NCBI GenBank assembly: GCA_002478885.1
Contig: DLKC01000080.1
Location: forward strand, 1 to 41,953
Length of the DNA stretch: 41,953 bases
Direction of reading: 5' to 3'
Source of the DNA: Chitinophagaceae bacterium UBA7600
GTDB lineage: Bacteria > Bacteroidota > Bacteroidia > Chitinophagales > Chitinophagaceae
Positions 1-8,196 of the stretch are shown piece after piece. A program made the position numbers and the translations under genes. The first letter of the stretch is position 1. Every line of letters starts with the position of its first letter. The notes below the pieces were generated by a model. It did not search any database, was not told where the DNA came from, and saw only the letters and a program-made list of their open reading frames with translations.

Positions 1-1265
1 CCCATCATCCATTTCATGCCAAAACCCAACCCACCATCATACAATGGCTTGCTAATCTTCGGCCAGTCTGTTGCTTCTTCAGCAATGGTTTGTATACCGG
101 GGAAATCGCGATACAATGTTTCGTTCAGGTCTTTAATAAATTTGATTGCTTCGAGATTTCCGTTGCCTCCAAATTCGTTGGGCTCCCATTGGCCGGCGTT
201 GCGGCTGTAATCGAGCCGGAGCATGGAGCTGACCGCATCAACCCTCAGGCCATCGGCGTGAAAGCGGTCGCACCAGAATCTTGCATTACTTATAAGAAAG
301 CTTTTTACCTCGCCGCGGGCATAGTTAAATATGTAGGAATTCCAGTCAGGGTGATAACCTTTGCGCATATCCGCATACTCATAGGTGTGCGTTCCATCGA
401 ACATAAATAAGCCGTGCGAATCGTAAGGAAAATGTGATGGCACCCAATCAAGTATTACACCGATATTCTCGGCATGAAATGCATCGACCATTGCTGCAAA
501 ATCCTGCGGTCCGCCAAAACGGGAAGTTGGCGCAAAATAACCTGTTCCCTGGTAACCCCAACTGCCATCAAAAGGATGCTCCATCACCGGCATAAATTCA
601 ACATGGGTAAATCCCATTTCTTTTACATAAGGAACCAGCTGCTCGGTTATTTCCTTATAGGTATGATATCTGTGTTCATTGTTTTTATCGGGACGTATCC
701 AGCTTGCCAGGTGCACCTCGTACACACTCCAGGGAGAATTGAGTGCATTGTGTTTTGCCCGCTTTTTCATCCATTCATCGTCTTTCCATTCATGAAAGGT
801 TCCCCATGTGATAGACGCAGTGAGCGGCTTTAATTCCCAAAAATGAGCATATGGATCACCTTTGTCAAGCCTAAGGCCCGCAAAACCGTGAATGTGATAT
901 TTATATGATTCCCCTGCGTTAACATTCGGGATAAAACCTTCCCAAATACCAGAATGATCAAGCCTAACAAACAGCTGGTGTGTTTCGTTGTTCCAATCAT
1001 TAAAATTACCGATAACACTTACCTGTGTTGCGTTTGGTGCCCAAACGGCAAAATAGGTTCCCGATTTGCCGAGTACCTCAAACTGTTTATTTCCAAGTAA
1101 TTCATAGATACGATAATGAGTACCGGCCTGGAAGTTCTTAATATCTTCTTCGGTGAACAGCGAGTAATTCCAGACTGTTTTTGTGCTATCTATAAAATGT
1201 ATATCCTCATATCTTATGGTTGGGTTGATTTCTTCAGGAATTCCGGAATTTGTTTTTGCTGACAT
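1..1265 (-). CDS. glgB: 1,4-alpha-glucan branching enzyme GlgB (partial, N-terminal 421 residues)
   Basis: This gene encodes glycogen branching enzyme, which cuts alpha-1,4 glucan chains and re-joins the piece through an alpha-1,6 bond in the cytoplasm. I translated it directly from the minus strand: ATG at 1265-1263, open to the window edge, so the C-terminus is missing. A CBM48-type N-domain is visible (WAPNATQVSVIGNFNDW), then the GH13 barrel (VEFMPVMEHPFDGSWGYQ, FHAENIGVILDWVPSHFP). The nucleophile motif GLRVDAVSSML places Asp343, and TIAEEATDWP places the acid/base Glu396. The 53-residue spacing equals that of E. coli GlgB (D405/E458). The third carboxylate lies beyond the window. It is divergent from the outer-membrane gene at 1512, with a 246-bp gap. 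No other glycogen gene is in view. Family assignment is very secure. Confidence 0.96.
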   Translation of the reverse strand, partial: MSAKTNSGIPEEINPTIRYEDIHFIDSTKTVWNYSLFTEEDIKNFQAGTHYRIYELLGNKQFEVLGKSGTYFAVWAPNATQVSVIGNFNDWNNETHQLFVRLDHSGIWEGFIPNVNAGESYKYHIHGFAGLRLDKGDPYAHFWELKPLTASITWGTFHEWKDDEWMKKRAKHNALNSPWSVYEVHLASWIRPDKNNEHRYHTYKEITEQLVPYVKEMGFTHVEFMPVMEHPFDGSWGYQGTGYFAPTSRFGGPQDFAAMVDAFHAENIGVILDWVPSHFPYDSHGLFMFDGTHTYEYADMRKGYHPDWNSYIFNYARGEVKSFLISNARFWCDRFHADGLRVDAVSSMLRLDYSRNAGQWEPNEFGGNGNLEAIKFIKDLNETLYRDFPGIQTIAEEATDWPKISKPLYDGGLGFGMKWMM

Positions 1266-1374
1266 ATCGATTGCCGTTTATAAGTTTAAAAAACCCTTAA
1301 CGTAAAATTAGGGATACTAAAATTGCTTTGTACAATTATTTACTCAATTTCAAGTTTTAAATAAACGTCGATTA

Positions 1375-1382
1375 CAAACATA
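1375..1382 (-). promoter_or_regulatory. candidate -7 box of the glgB promoter
   Basis: On the minus strand the octamer TATGTTTG matches the Bacteroidota -7 consensus TAnnTTTG and would give a leader of about 100 nt before the glgB ATG. No TTG-type -33 box is seen at the usual 18-20 nt spacing, so support is weak. It lies in the 246-bp divergent region 1266-1511, where I see nothing else clear. Confidence 0.3.
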
Positions 1383-1511
1383 ACTTCGGGAGATACTTAA
1401 AGAGATGTGTACTAAATTATTATGGAAAATTGTTCGCTAAGCATCTCAGTCAACTGTCTCCTGTAATCACGGAACCTTGCAAACAGCTATCTATAACAAA
1501 CTGCTTAATTC

Positions 1512-4301
1512 ATGAGAAGAATAATCCTTCTGTATATACTTGTTTTTCTTTCGTCCGGTACAATGTCTTTTGCTCAAAATGCAACCGTAAGAGGAACCGT
1601 ATATGATACCATCAATAAACAAACCCTGGTGAACGGTTCTGTATCGCTTTTAAGACAGAAGGACTCGGTGTTGTATAAATTTGCACGCAGCGGGGAAAAA
1701 GGAATGTTTGAATTAAATAACCTGAAAGCTGGAAAGTACAGCATACTCGTAACCTACCCACTTTATGCAGACTATACCGACAATTTTGAGTTAACAGATA
1801 CGTCAAAACTCGATCTCGGAATTGTGAGAATGATTCTTAAAGCAAATCTCCTAAACGATGTTATTGTAAAATCTAAAATCAGTGCCATAAAAATCAACGG
1901 GGATACTACCGAGTTTAAAGCGGATAGCTTTAAAGTACGGGAAGGCGCCAGCGTAGAAGAAATGCTGAAAAAATTGCCCGGAATACAGGTAGACAAAGAC
2001 GGCAAGATCACAGCGATGGGGGAGAAGGTCAACAAAGTCCTTGTTGATGGTGAAGAGTTTTTCGGCGACGATCCTACTATTGCTACCCGGAACCTGCAGG
2101 CTGATGCTATTGACAAGGTTCAGGTATTTGATAAAAAAAGCGACCAAGCAACATTTACCGGTATTGACGATGGCCAAAGGGAAAAGACGATCAATCTTAA
2201 GATGAAAGAGGATAAAAAGAAAGGGTATTTTGGAAAAATAGATCTGGGTGCAGGGCTAAATGACCGATGGAATAATAGCGCAATGCTTAACCGCTTCAGA
2301 GCGAAAATGAAATTGTCAGCTTTTGGCATAATGAGCAGTACCGGTAAGACAGGACTTGACTGGACAGAGAATAATCAATATGGCGGCGGCTCAGATGGTT
2401 TTGAATACGATGAAGATAATGGCTTTTTCTTTTCACAAGAGGAGAGTGATGATCTCAGCAACAGTTCCTATTATGGCGAAGGCTTGCCAAAGAGTTGGGC
2501 TGCCGGATTAAACTATTCTAACAAGTTCAACGATCAGAAACAATCACTGAACGGTAGCTACAGATACAATAAATTAAATACGGAAGGGGCTGGCACTAAT
2601 CTTTCCCAGCAAATAACAGCTAACAATACTTTTACTACAAATGAGAGTGGCAACACTTTTAGTAGTAAGGAGAGAAATTCGCTTAACGGAATTTATGACT
2701 GGAACCTCGACAGCAGCACTTCTATTAAGATTAAAGGCAATGGATATATTGGAAACAGCATAAGTCAGAGTTACAACAATTCACAAACAACCAATACGGC
2801 CGGTGATCTTACCAATAGTTCTGAAAGGTCATACAACAGTAAGTCAGACAATTCTAACTTGGTAGCCTCCATTTTGTTCAGGCATAAGTTTAAAAAAGTG
2901 GGCAAAAGCTTTTCCTGGAATATCGAAGAAAAAAGGAATACATCCACTTCTGATGGCCTGCTATACGCAAATGTGCAAACATTGAACGGCGACGGAGGGT
3001 TACAGACCACTATAACAGACCAGAAAAAGGACAATTCTAGCACAACCTCTTCCTTCAACTCTAAAATGACTTACACACAACCGCTTTCTAAGAAAATATT
3101 TGCAGAAATAAACTATGCTTTTCGAAAATCAGGTAATGAAGCAGAGTTACTGGCTTACAATAAAGATGCTTCCGGAAAATACACGATGCTTAGCGATACA
3201 TTCAGCAATCACTATAAGTATGATGTTTTTACCAACTCAACCGGGCTATTCCTTAAATACAACGGCAAAAAGACAGTTGTTTCACTCGGTTCCGACGTTG
3301 CTTTTGCTAACTTCAAACAAACAGATGTTTTTAGAAATACAGAAACAACAAGAGACTTTACAAATTTTTTCCCAAGAGCTAATTTTACCTATAAATTCAA
3401 GCAAAGCAGCCGTATTAATGTTGGTTACAACGGTCGAACCCAGCAACCAACCTTACAACAAATACAACCAATCCCAGATAACAGCAACCCGCTTTACATA
3501 ACCGTTGGTAATCCAAACCTTAAACAGCAGTTCAATCATAACCTTTTTCTGAATTTTAACTCGTTTAAAGTGCTTAGTCAACGCGGTTTTTTTGTTTACA
3601 GTAACTTCATGATGCAACAGAACGCGATTGTTACCAACACCTATGTAAATGATACTTCGGGAAAAACCATCAACCAGTATATAAATGCAGATGGCAACTA
3701 CAACTACTATTTTGGTGGGAACTTTTTTATAAAACTTAAGAAGCTTGATGCAAATTTTGACATGGGTTTGAATGCAAACGGGTCAAAATTCAAATCCTTT
3801 GTAAATGGCGTTGAAAATGTTACTTTAAATAATGCGCCGGGCGTAAGCTTTGGTCTTGGGAAAGACAAAGAGAAAAAGTACAATTTTTACCTGCGATCAA
3901 GCTTCAACTATAATTTCTCCACAACGCAGGTCAAGGAAAAAACAACGACAAATTACTACACAATCAATTTTAATTTTAATTACACGCTGCAGTTGCCAAA
4001 GAAGTTTGAATTGAATACTGATATGGATGCCAACATTCGTCAGAAAACAGAACTCTTTACCGACAACAACAATGTGTTCCTATGGAATGCATACATCGGG
4101 CGCAAACTGCTTAAGAATGACAAAGCTCTATTGAAAATAGTCGCACACGACATACTTAACCAAAATATAGGCTACAGCCGCTACGTAAGCGCAAACCAAA
4201 TTTCTGAAAGAAATTACCAGACCATAACAAGATATTTTATGCTCAGCTTTGTATGGAATTTTTCTAAAACACCAGGTGGAACAGCGCCTTCAAACGATTA
4301 A
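1512..4301 (+). CDS. outer-membrane beta-barrel protein with carboxypeptidase-regulatory-like N-domain
   Basis: This 929-residue protein is a predicted outer-membrane barrel related to TonB-dependent receptors (OMP_b-brl_3 type). A signal peptide (MRRIILLYILVFLSSG, cleavage near FAQ-22) is followed by a CarboxypepD_reg-like Ig-type domain (about 23-115: NATVRGTVYDTINKQTLVNG). A plug-like segment comes next (about 120-245, with VEEMLKKLPGIQVDKDGKI and VLVDGEEFFGDD). The long remainder alternates aromatic and polar residues, is rich in N, S and Y, and ends with a strand-like SFVWNFSK. No TonB box is obvious. The downstream GLPGLI gene starts 2 nt after the stop, so the two are almost certainly co-transcribed. 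The substrate is unknown; peptides, metals and siderophores are all possible. The class is secure and the role is not. Confidence 0.9.
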   Translation: MRRIILLYILVFLSSGTMSFAQNATVRGTVYDTINKQTLVNGSVSLLRQKDSVLYKFARSGEKGMFELNNLKAGKYSILVTYPLYADYTDNFELTDTSKLDLGIVRMILKANLLNDVIVKSKISAIKINGDTTEFKADSFKVREGASVEEMLKKLPGIQVDKDGKITAMGEKVNKVLVDGEEFFGDDPTIATRNLQADAIDKVQVFDKKSDQATFTGIDDGQREKTINLKMKEDKKKGYFGKIDLGAGLNDRWNNSAMLNRFRAKMKLSAFGIMSSTGKTGLDWTENNQYGGGSDGFEYDEDNGFFFSQEESDDLSNSSYYGEGLPKSWAAGLNYSNKFNDQKQSLNGSYRYNKLNTEGAGTNLSQQITANNTFTTNESGNTFSSKERNSLNGIYDWNLDSSTSIKIKGNGYIGNSISQSYNNSQTTNTAGDLTNSSERSYNSKSDNSNLVASILFRHKFKKVGKSFSWNIEEKRNTSTSDGLLYANVQTLNGDGGLQTTITDQKKDNSSTTSSFNSKMTYTQPLSKKIFAEINYAFRKSGNEAELLAYNKDASGKYTMLSDTFSNHYKYDVFTNSTGLFLKYNGKKTVVSLGSDVAFANFKQTDVFRNTETTRDFTNFFPRANFTYKFKQSSRINVGYNGRTQQPTLQQIQPIPDNSNPLYITVGNPNLKQQFNHNLFLNFNSFKVLSQRGFFVYSNFMMQQNAIVTNTYVNDTSGKTINQYINADGNYNYYFGGNFFIKLKKLDANFDMGLNANGSKFKSFVNGVENVTLNNAPGVSFGLGKDKEKKYNFYLRSSFNYNFSTTQVKEKTTTNYYTINFNFNYTLQLPKKFELNTDMDANIRQKTELFTDNNNVFLWNAYIGRKLLKNDKALLKIVAHDILNQNIGYSRYVSANQISERNYQTITRYFMLSFVWNFSKTPGGTAPSND

Positions 4302-4303
4302 TC

Positions 4304-5068
4304 ATGAAAAAGATACTTCTTATTTGCATAACAATGTTTACCGCTTGCTGCACCTTGCAAGCGCAACAGATTTTTATTTCAAAAGGCAAGGTTGAATTTG
4401 AAAAAAAGGTAAATCTTTATAAAGATATTGATGCATGGAGCGACGGCGATGACAACGATTGGATTCAAAACATCAAGAAAACAATTCCGCAATTTGAAGT
4501 AAGTTATTTCGATCTTTTTTTCGATGCCGATGCAAACAAAACGCTCTACAAACCCGGACGTGAATTGCCACGCGATCCTAAAGTTCCCGATTGGTTTCGT
4601 GGCCCTGCAACCGATAACGTTGTTTATGCCGATTTAAACAATCAGGCTACCACGAGTCTTAAAAATGTGTTTGAAAATACTTTTTTAATAAAAGACAGTG
4701 TTAGAAAAATCGAATGGAAAATCACCAACGACGAACGGGTTATTGCAGGGCTCGACTGCCGCAAAGCTGTGGGCCGTATTATGGACAGCGTTTACGTTAT
4801 TGCATTTTATTCCGAACAAATACTGGTAAGCGGAGGTCCCGAAAGCTTTAATGGCTTACCTGGCCTTATTCTCGGCGTTGCTATTCCACGAATAAACACC
4901 ACCTGGTTTGCCACAAAGCTCGAACTGATTGAAGTCAAACCCCAAGACATCGTTGCTCCGCAAAAAGGAAAAAAGGTAAACGAGGCCGAGTTGCTTAAAC
5001 AATTGCAAGGCTCCATGAAAGACTGGGGAAAAAGCGGGCAGCGCAATATCTGGAAGATCATGATCTGA
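4304..5068 (+). CDS. GLPGLI family protein
   Basis: This 254-residue exported protein has a signal peptide (MKKILLICITMFTACCTLQA, then QQ). It carries the family-defining motif in FNGLPGLILGV, with GLPGLI at residues 184-189. The preceding segment follows the usual pattern: a short motif with one Cys (GLDCRKAVGRI), then strands ending in a proline/glycine turn before GLPGLI. The family is restricted to Bacteroidota and has no established biochemical role. Members commonly sit beside TonB-dependent or beta-barrel outer-membrane genes, as here, where it starts 2 nt after the stop of the 929-residue barrel. I infer a periplasmic or outer-membrane-associated partner of that barrel. It is followed by a degenerate copy of the interspersed repeat, and no clear terminator is visible. 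Confidence 0.93.
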   Translation: MKKILLICITMFTACCTLQAQQIFISKGKVEFEKKVNLYKDIDAWSDGDDNDWIQNIKKTIPQFEVSYFDLFFDADANKTLYKPGRELPRDPKVPDWFRGPATDNVVYADLNNQATTSLKNVFENTFLIKDSVRKIEWKITNDERVIAGLDCRKAVGRIMDSVYVIAFYSEQILVSGGPESFNGLPGLILGVAIPRINTTWFATKLELIEVKPQDIVAPQKGKKVNEAELLKQLQGSMKDWGKSGQRNIWKIMI

Positions 5069-5107
5069 TGAACTTTCTTATTATATTGGTGCTTATATAT
5101 TTTATTC

Positions 5108-5299
5108 GCCAGCTTTTGTTCCTTATTCAGTACCTGTTGTGTCACTCACTTCAGCGTTGCGAACGCTGTGCATCAATCTCTGCCGGAGAGCCATTTAAAA
5201 AGCCACACTAAAACGAAGTAAGCTTGATGCTAAGTCGTATGGTGCACAAGAGTGCGACGCAGGCAAAGCTTAATGCATATTCAACTGCCAGGTTTAAAA
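5108..5299. repeat. interspersed inverted-repeat element, copy 1 (diverged left arm)
   Basis: The right arm GCACAAGAGTGCGACGCAGG (5244-5263) is nearly canonical and continues into the usual outer segment, ending near GCCAGGTTTAAAA. The left arm is degenerate (TTGTGTCACTCACTTCAGC, 5137-5155) and is preceded by CCAGCTTTTGTTCC, which resembles the outer end of other copies. The total is about 190 bp. It lies between the GLPGLI gene and the convergent gene at 5321. Confidence 0.7.
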
Positions 5300-5320
5300 T
5301 GCCAATAAGTCAAGGAAGGG

Positions 5321-5833
5321 TTACATTAATTTTTTGGCTTCGTAGCTTAACACTTCTGCCACAATCTCGTGCAGCGACCCTTTTTTGTCTGTCATTAAAT
5401 ACTCCAGTAATATCTTACTCAAATCGAGACCTGTAGCAGGCGGTGGAAGTACATTGGCAAACTGGTTTATGATAAGCAAGTTCTGTTCTTTAAGATTCTT
5501 GAGCGCAGTCCACGCGTCTGCGCTTACATAAATCTGCTGCGTGATATTGTAATTGAACTCTTCCTTTATATTTTGAACAAGCATTTGCTGAAACTCCCTG
5601 GCAGAAGTTCCATGGTGCCCAATGCGACTGACAAGATTGGGTAATGCGATTCGTTCTGTTAAAAGAATTAGGCGCTCGTAAGCTTGTAATTGTATTTGCA
5701 AACTGCCCTTGCTATCGAAGGCAGACAATGTGTTCTTATTGTCTTTACTGTTTTTTGCGAACATAAGATAGATGGCGCCAACGGCAACAAACACCACGAT
5801 GATGAGAACAAGCAGAAGATTTTCTGTATCCAA
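5321..5833 (-). CDS. membrane-anchored conserved Bacteroidota protein (DUF7935-like)
   Basis: This small protein (170 residues from the TTG at 5833) has one N-terminal membrane segment (LLLVLIIVVFVAVGAIYLMF). A predicted helical cytoplasmic region follows, with the family-typical stretch LQAYERLILLTERIALPNLV. I recall similar proteins in Bacteroidota as an uncharacterised family. Its function is unknown. Start choice: the frame extends upstream to a TTG at 5878, but a TTTG and a TATTTTTG box 18 nt apart (5876-5879 and 5850-5857) overlap that region. Transcription would therefore begin near 5843, and TTG 5833 is the first usable start after it. No in-frame ATG lies before the membrane segment. 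It is divergent from the IscA-like gene. Confidence 0.75.
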   Translation of the reverse strand: MDTENLLLVLIIVVFVAVGAIYLMFAKNSKDNKNTLSAFDSKGSLQIQLQAYERLILLTERIALPNLVSRIGHHGTSAREFQQMLVQNIKEEFNYNITQQIYVSADAWTALKNLKEQNLLIINQFANVLPPPATGLDLSKILLEYLMTDKKGSLHEIVAEVLSYEAKKLM

Positions 5834-5849
5834 AGTTTTTTGATTTCTG

Positions 5850-5879
5850 CAAAAATAAGCCCGGGCCCTGTTCGGCAAA
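5850..5879 (-). promoter_or_regulatory. Bacteroidota-type promoter for the membrane-anchored protein
   Basis: On the minus strand, TTTG (5879-5876) and TATTTTTG (5857-5850) are separated by 18 nt, matching the TTTG/TAnnTTTG architecture. The transcript would start about 10 nt before the TTG start codon at 5833. Confidence 0.6.
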
Positions 5880-5934
5880 TGCTATATTTCCGTAAACCGA
5901 AAATACGAGTGCCCGGTACGATTTTTTGGCAGCT

Positions 5935-5942
5935 TATCTTTG
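5935..5942 (+). promoter_or_regulatory. -7 box of the IscA-like gene promoter
   Basis: TATCTTTG matches TAnnTTTG exactly and lies 18 nt before the ATG at 5961, so the leader would be very short. A clear -33 TTTG is not found at 18-20 nt spacing. Confidence 0.45.
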
Positions 5943-5960
5943 TCTTTTTAAACTTTGGAT

Positions 5961-6305
5961 ATGGAAATTAGCTTATCAGCACCGGTTACGCTTACAAAGG
6001 GTGCCATCAAAGAACTCAAAAGATTAATGCATGAGCCTGGCTTTGACGCGAGCAAGAAACTGCGGGTAGGCGTAAAGGGTGGCGGCTGCAGTGGAATGAC
6101 ATATATTCTTTGTTTCGACCATATGCAGGAAGGCGATGAGCTTTTCGAAATAGAGGGTATCAACTGCGTAATGAATAAGGCGCATGAGCTCTATTTGTAT
6201 GGGATGCAGGTGGATTGGCAGGACGGCTTGAATAACCGCGGCTTTACATTTTCAAATCCGAATGCATCTTCTACGTGTGGGTGCGGAACTTCATTCGCTG
6301 TGTAA
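5961..6305 (+). CDS. IscA/HesB-type iron-sulfur cluster assembly protein
   Basis: This 114-residue A-type carrier binds Fe-S clusters or iron and passes them to client proteins in the cytoplasm. The three invariant cysteines are present: Cys43 in GGGCSGM, and Cys106 and Cys108 in STCGCGTSF, at the spacing typical of IscA/ErpA/SufA. Length is normal for the family. An in-frame TTG exists 6 nt upstream, but the ATG at 5961 is preferred because it follows the -7 box directly and gives the usual N-terminus. No isc or suf gene is adjacent, so the choice between IscA, ErpA and SufA cannot be made. A hairpin terminator follows at 6333. Confidence 0.95.
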   Translation: MEISLSAPVTLTKGAIKELKRLMHEPGFDASKKLRVGVKGGGCSGMTYILCFDHMQEGDELFEIEGINCVMNKAHELYLYGMQVDWQDGLNNRGFTFSNPNASSTCGCGTSFAV

Positions 6306-6332
6306 GGTTTTGTTTGATTGTGATGAATAAAA

Positions 6333-6358
6333 AGAATGCCCGGATATCCGGGCATTCT
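6333..6358. terminator. bidirectional hairpin terminator
   Basis: A perfect 26-bp inverted repeat is built around AGAATGCCCG and its complement, centred on GATATC. It lies between two convergent genes. On the plus strand it runs into a short T-rich tract, and on the minus strand it is followed by TTTTTATTCATC. It probably terminates both the IscA-like gene and the DUF6600 gene. Confidence 0.8.
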
Positions 6359-6376
6359 TCTTTTCCATTTACAGGT

Positions 6377-7765
6377 TTATTCTTTTTTACGTTTAACCGG
6401 TTGCTGTTGTGGCTGCGGTGCCGGCCTGTATTGCGGTTGACTGTTATTTTGCAGATTTTTATAACGATCATTATTGCTTACCGGTGGCCTTGATACTGAT
6501 CCTGGGTTTCTTGTCGTGGGCTGATTTTGAGGAATATTATTGTACTGGCTATTTTGATCTTTTGACCTCCTGTCTATTGCTTTGTTGTTCCATTCCCTGT
6601 TCACTGGCTTAGTATTATCGTAGTTGACCGGAGGCTTGTTATTCCTGATTTCTCCCGGAGCCTTATTTCTAGTAAGCCTGTTATCGCGATTTAATTCATT
6701 GGGATTTCTTCTTATTTCTTCCTGCCTGTCGTTGTCGTGATTGTTTGGCTTGTTTCGTTCGTTTAAATCCTGCGGAGGTCTTTTGCCGGGCTTTTCCGTT
6801 CTTTTATCATCCCTGGTATTATCGTAACTTCTATTAGCGGGTATCGGCTGATTGTTATAGTCGCGGGTGTTATCTCTGTTTACCTGAATCTCACTTCCAT
6901 GGCCAGTTTCATATCCATGTCTTTTTACATTGTGATCGTAATCACCGGTTCTTCCAACCTCTCTTAGGGATGGTCTGTACATACTTACTGTGTTCTTATC
7001 TACCATACGATAATTTCCGGGCTTGTTGTCATTGTTTATTCTTACTGTATTTATTCTTTGGCCGCTAAATCGCTCCACCTCCGTTCTTGATGGGCCCGTA
7101 ACATAACGAGTATTATGATAGATATTAGTGTTATTAATAATCGTCGTGTTGTTTATTATGGTTGTGTTTCTCCGGTTATCAATCCTATAATTCATAAAGT
7201 GAGGACTTGTCATATATCTTCTCGGCACAAAGCACCATCTGTCGGCAGGCATGTAATTGCCAAAAGAAAATCCTATACTTATATTTATTCCAGGCGCAAG
7301 AGGTGCCCAGCCATAATAATCTCCACCGCTTCGCCATCCGACCCATGCTGGTGCCCATTCATACCCAGGTACCCACATCCATCCGTAGAATGGATCGTAT
7401 GCCCAACGCCCATAGTGAAATGGCGCCCAGCCCCAACTGTAGTCAGAAGCCCACGTCCAGCCGTAACTGCTGTACATCCAGTGACCTCTTGTATAATATG
7501 GTGTAAACCCGGGCTCATTGCAAACCCATACCCGGCCATAGCTTGCGGAGTTTAGCCATCGGCCGTAGGGATTCAATGCATCAACAAACACAGTAATGTC
7601 AACATTTGCCTGGCTGCTGCTATAGTCATCGTAATTATCGTCATTTTGGTTATAGTATTCATCCTCTTCATATGTCTGCGCCGTTGCATGACGCCCGGCG
7701 CTGCACGCCGAAAAGGAGACAACGGCTGCAATGTAAAGAATGATTAATTTGTAATTAGCTTTCAT
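6377..7765 (-). CDS. DUF6600 / YXWGXW-repeat lipoprotein
   Basis: This 462-residue protein begins with a lipoprotein signal (VVSFSAC, lipid-modified Cys21 expected). Residues about 60-170 form the aromatic-rich DUF6600 region: NPYGRWLNSASYGRVW, YGWTWASDYSWGWAPFHYGR, YGWMWVPGYEWAPAWVGW, DYYGWAPLAPG. The rest is low complexity: an N/T-rich patch (TTIINNTTIINNTNIYHNTR), then a basic region rich in N, R, P and Q, ending in KRKKE. The family is uncharacterised. The Trp/Gly/Tyr repeats suggest surface binding, possibly to polysaccharide or cell wall, and the tail is probably disordered. This is inference. A perfect 18-bp palindrome sits 22 bp upstream of the ATG (7787-7804). The gene ends at a bidirectional terminator. 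Confidence 0.88.
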   Translation of the reverse strand: MKANYKLIILYIAAVVSFSACSAGRHATAQTYEEDEYYNQNDDNYDDYSSSQANVDITVFVDALNPYGRWLNSASYGRVWVCNEPGFTPYYTRGHWMYSSYGWTWASDYSWGWAPFHYGRWAYDPFYGWMWVPGYEWAPAWVGWRSGGDYYGWAPLAPGINISIGFSFGNYMPADRWCFVPRRYMTSPHFMNYRIDNRRNTTIINNTTIINNTNIYHNTRYVTGPSRTEVERFSGQRINTVRINNDNKPGNYRMVDKNTVSMYRPSLREVGRTGDYDHNVKRHGYETGHGSEIQVNRDNTRDYNNQPIPANRSYDNTRDDKRTEKPGKRPPQDLNERNKPNNHDNDRQEEIRRNPNELNRDNRLTRNKAPGEIRNNKPPVNYDNTKPVNREWNNKAIDRRSKDQNSQYNNIPQNQPTTRNPGSVSRPPVSNNDRYKNLQNNSQPQYRPAPQPQQQPVKRKKE

Positions 7766-7786
7766 GATCTTTAGTTTTTAATTGTG

Positions 7787-7804
7787 AATGATAGTACTAT
7801 CATT
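7787..7804. promoter_or_regulatory. 18-bp perfect palindrome upstream of the DUF6600 gene
   Basis: AATGATAGTACTATCATT is its own reverse complement. It lies 22 bp before the start codon of the 462-residue lipoprotein. On the minus strand a near-consensus -7 box (TAGTATTG) immediately precedes it, so it would cover the transcription start. That is the expected placement of a repressor operator. The regulator is unknown. Confidence 0.5.
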
Positions 7805-8196
7805 TCAATACTAATGCCAATGGGGCTAACGACTGTTCATTTTACAAAAGCTTTTACTTAAATAAACTACAAAGTATTCATAGCGGAATGTTAACGAAGG
7901 CGAAAATTTGCGCTAGGAAGAAGGCAAGCAAAACTTATTTAATGTGATACATTAGTGTCAGATGCCGGGATTTGCTTTATAAGCAGTGGCAGCAGCATTA
8001 CAGAAGCTGAAATGTGCGACGCAACAGGGGCTGGAGGCAGAAGTTACAGCCTGGCACAAAAAATTTTCATCGGTTGAGTACTTCTCCGGGCTGTTTAATT
8101 ATCGCAATATATGTGACTAACTATTTTAAGTGATAATATGTGAGCTCTGATATTTTTCTGAAAGTTGCTACAATTATCTGCTTGGGTTATATACTA
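7805..8196. other. gene-free stretch with a partial interspersed repeat
   Basis: No credible gene is seen between the GH19 gene and the DUF6600 gene. Most of it is AT-rich. The only structure recognised is the partial repeat at about 7958-8066, described separately. No clear terminator follows the GH19 gene. Confidence 0.5.
7958..8066. repeat. interspersed inverted-repeat element, copy 2 (left core arm lost)
   Basis: The right core GTGCGACGCAAC (8014-8025) is followed by a canonical outer end, CCTGGCACAAAAAAT (about 8051-8065). On the left only an outer-end-like TGCCGGGATTTGCTTTA remains and the left core arm is absent, so this copy is shortened to about 110 bp. Confidence 0.65.

Noticed and set aside
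5224..5436. A 70-residue plus-strand frame beginning in repeat copy 1
   Set aside because: It runs antisense into the membrane-protein gene at 5321 and contains repeat sequence; no family features.
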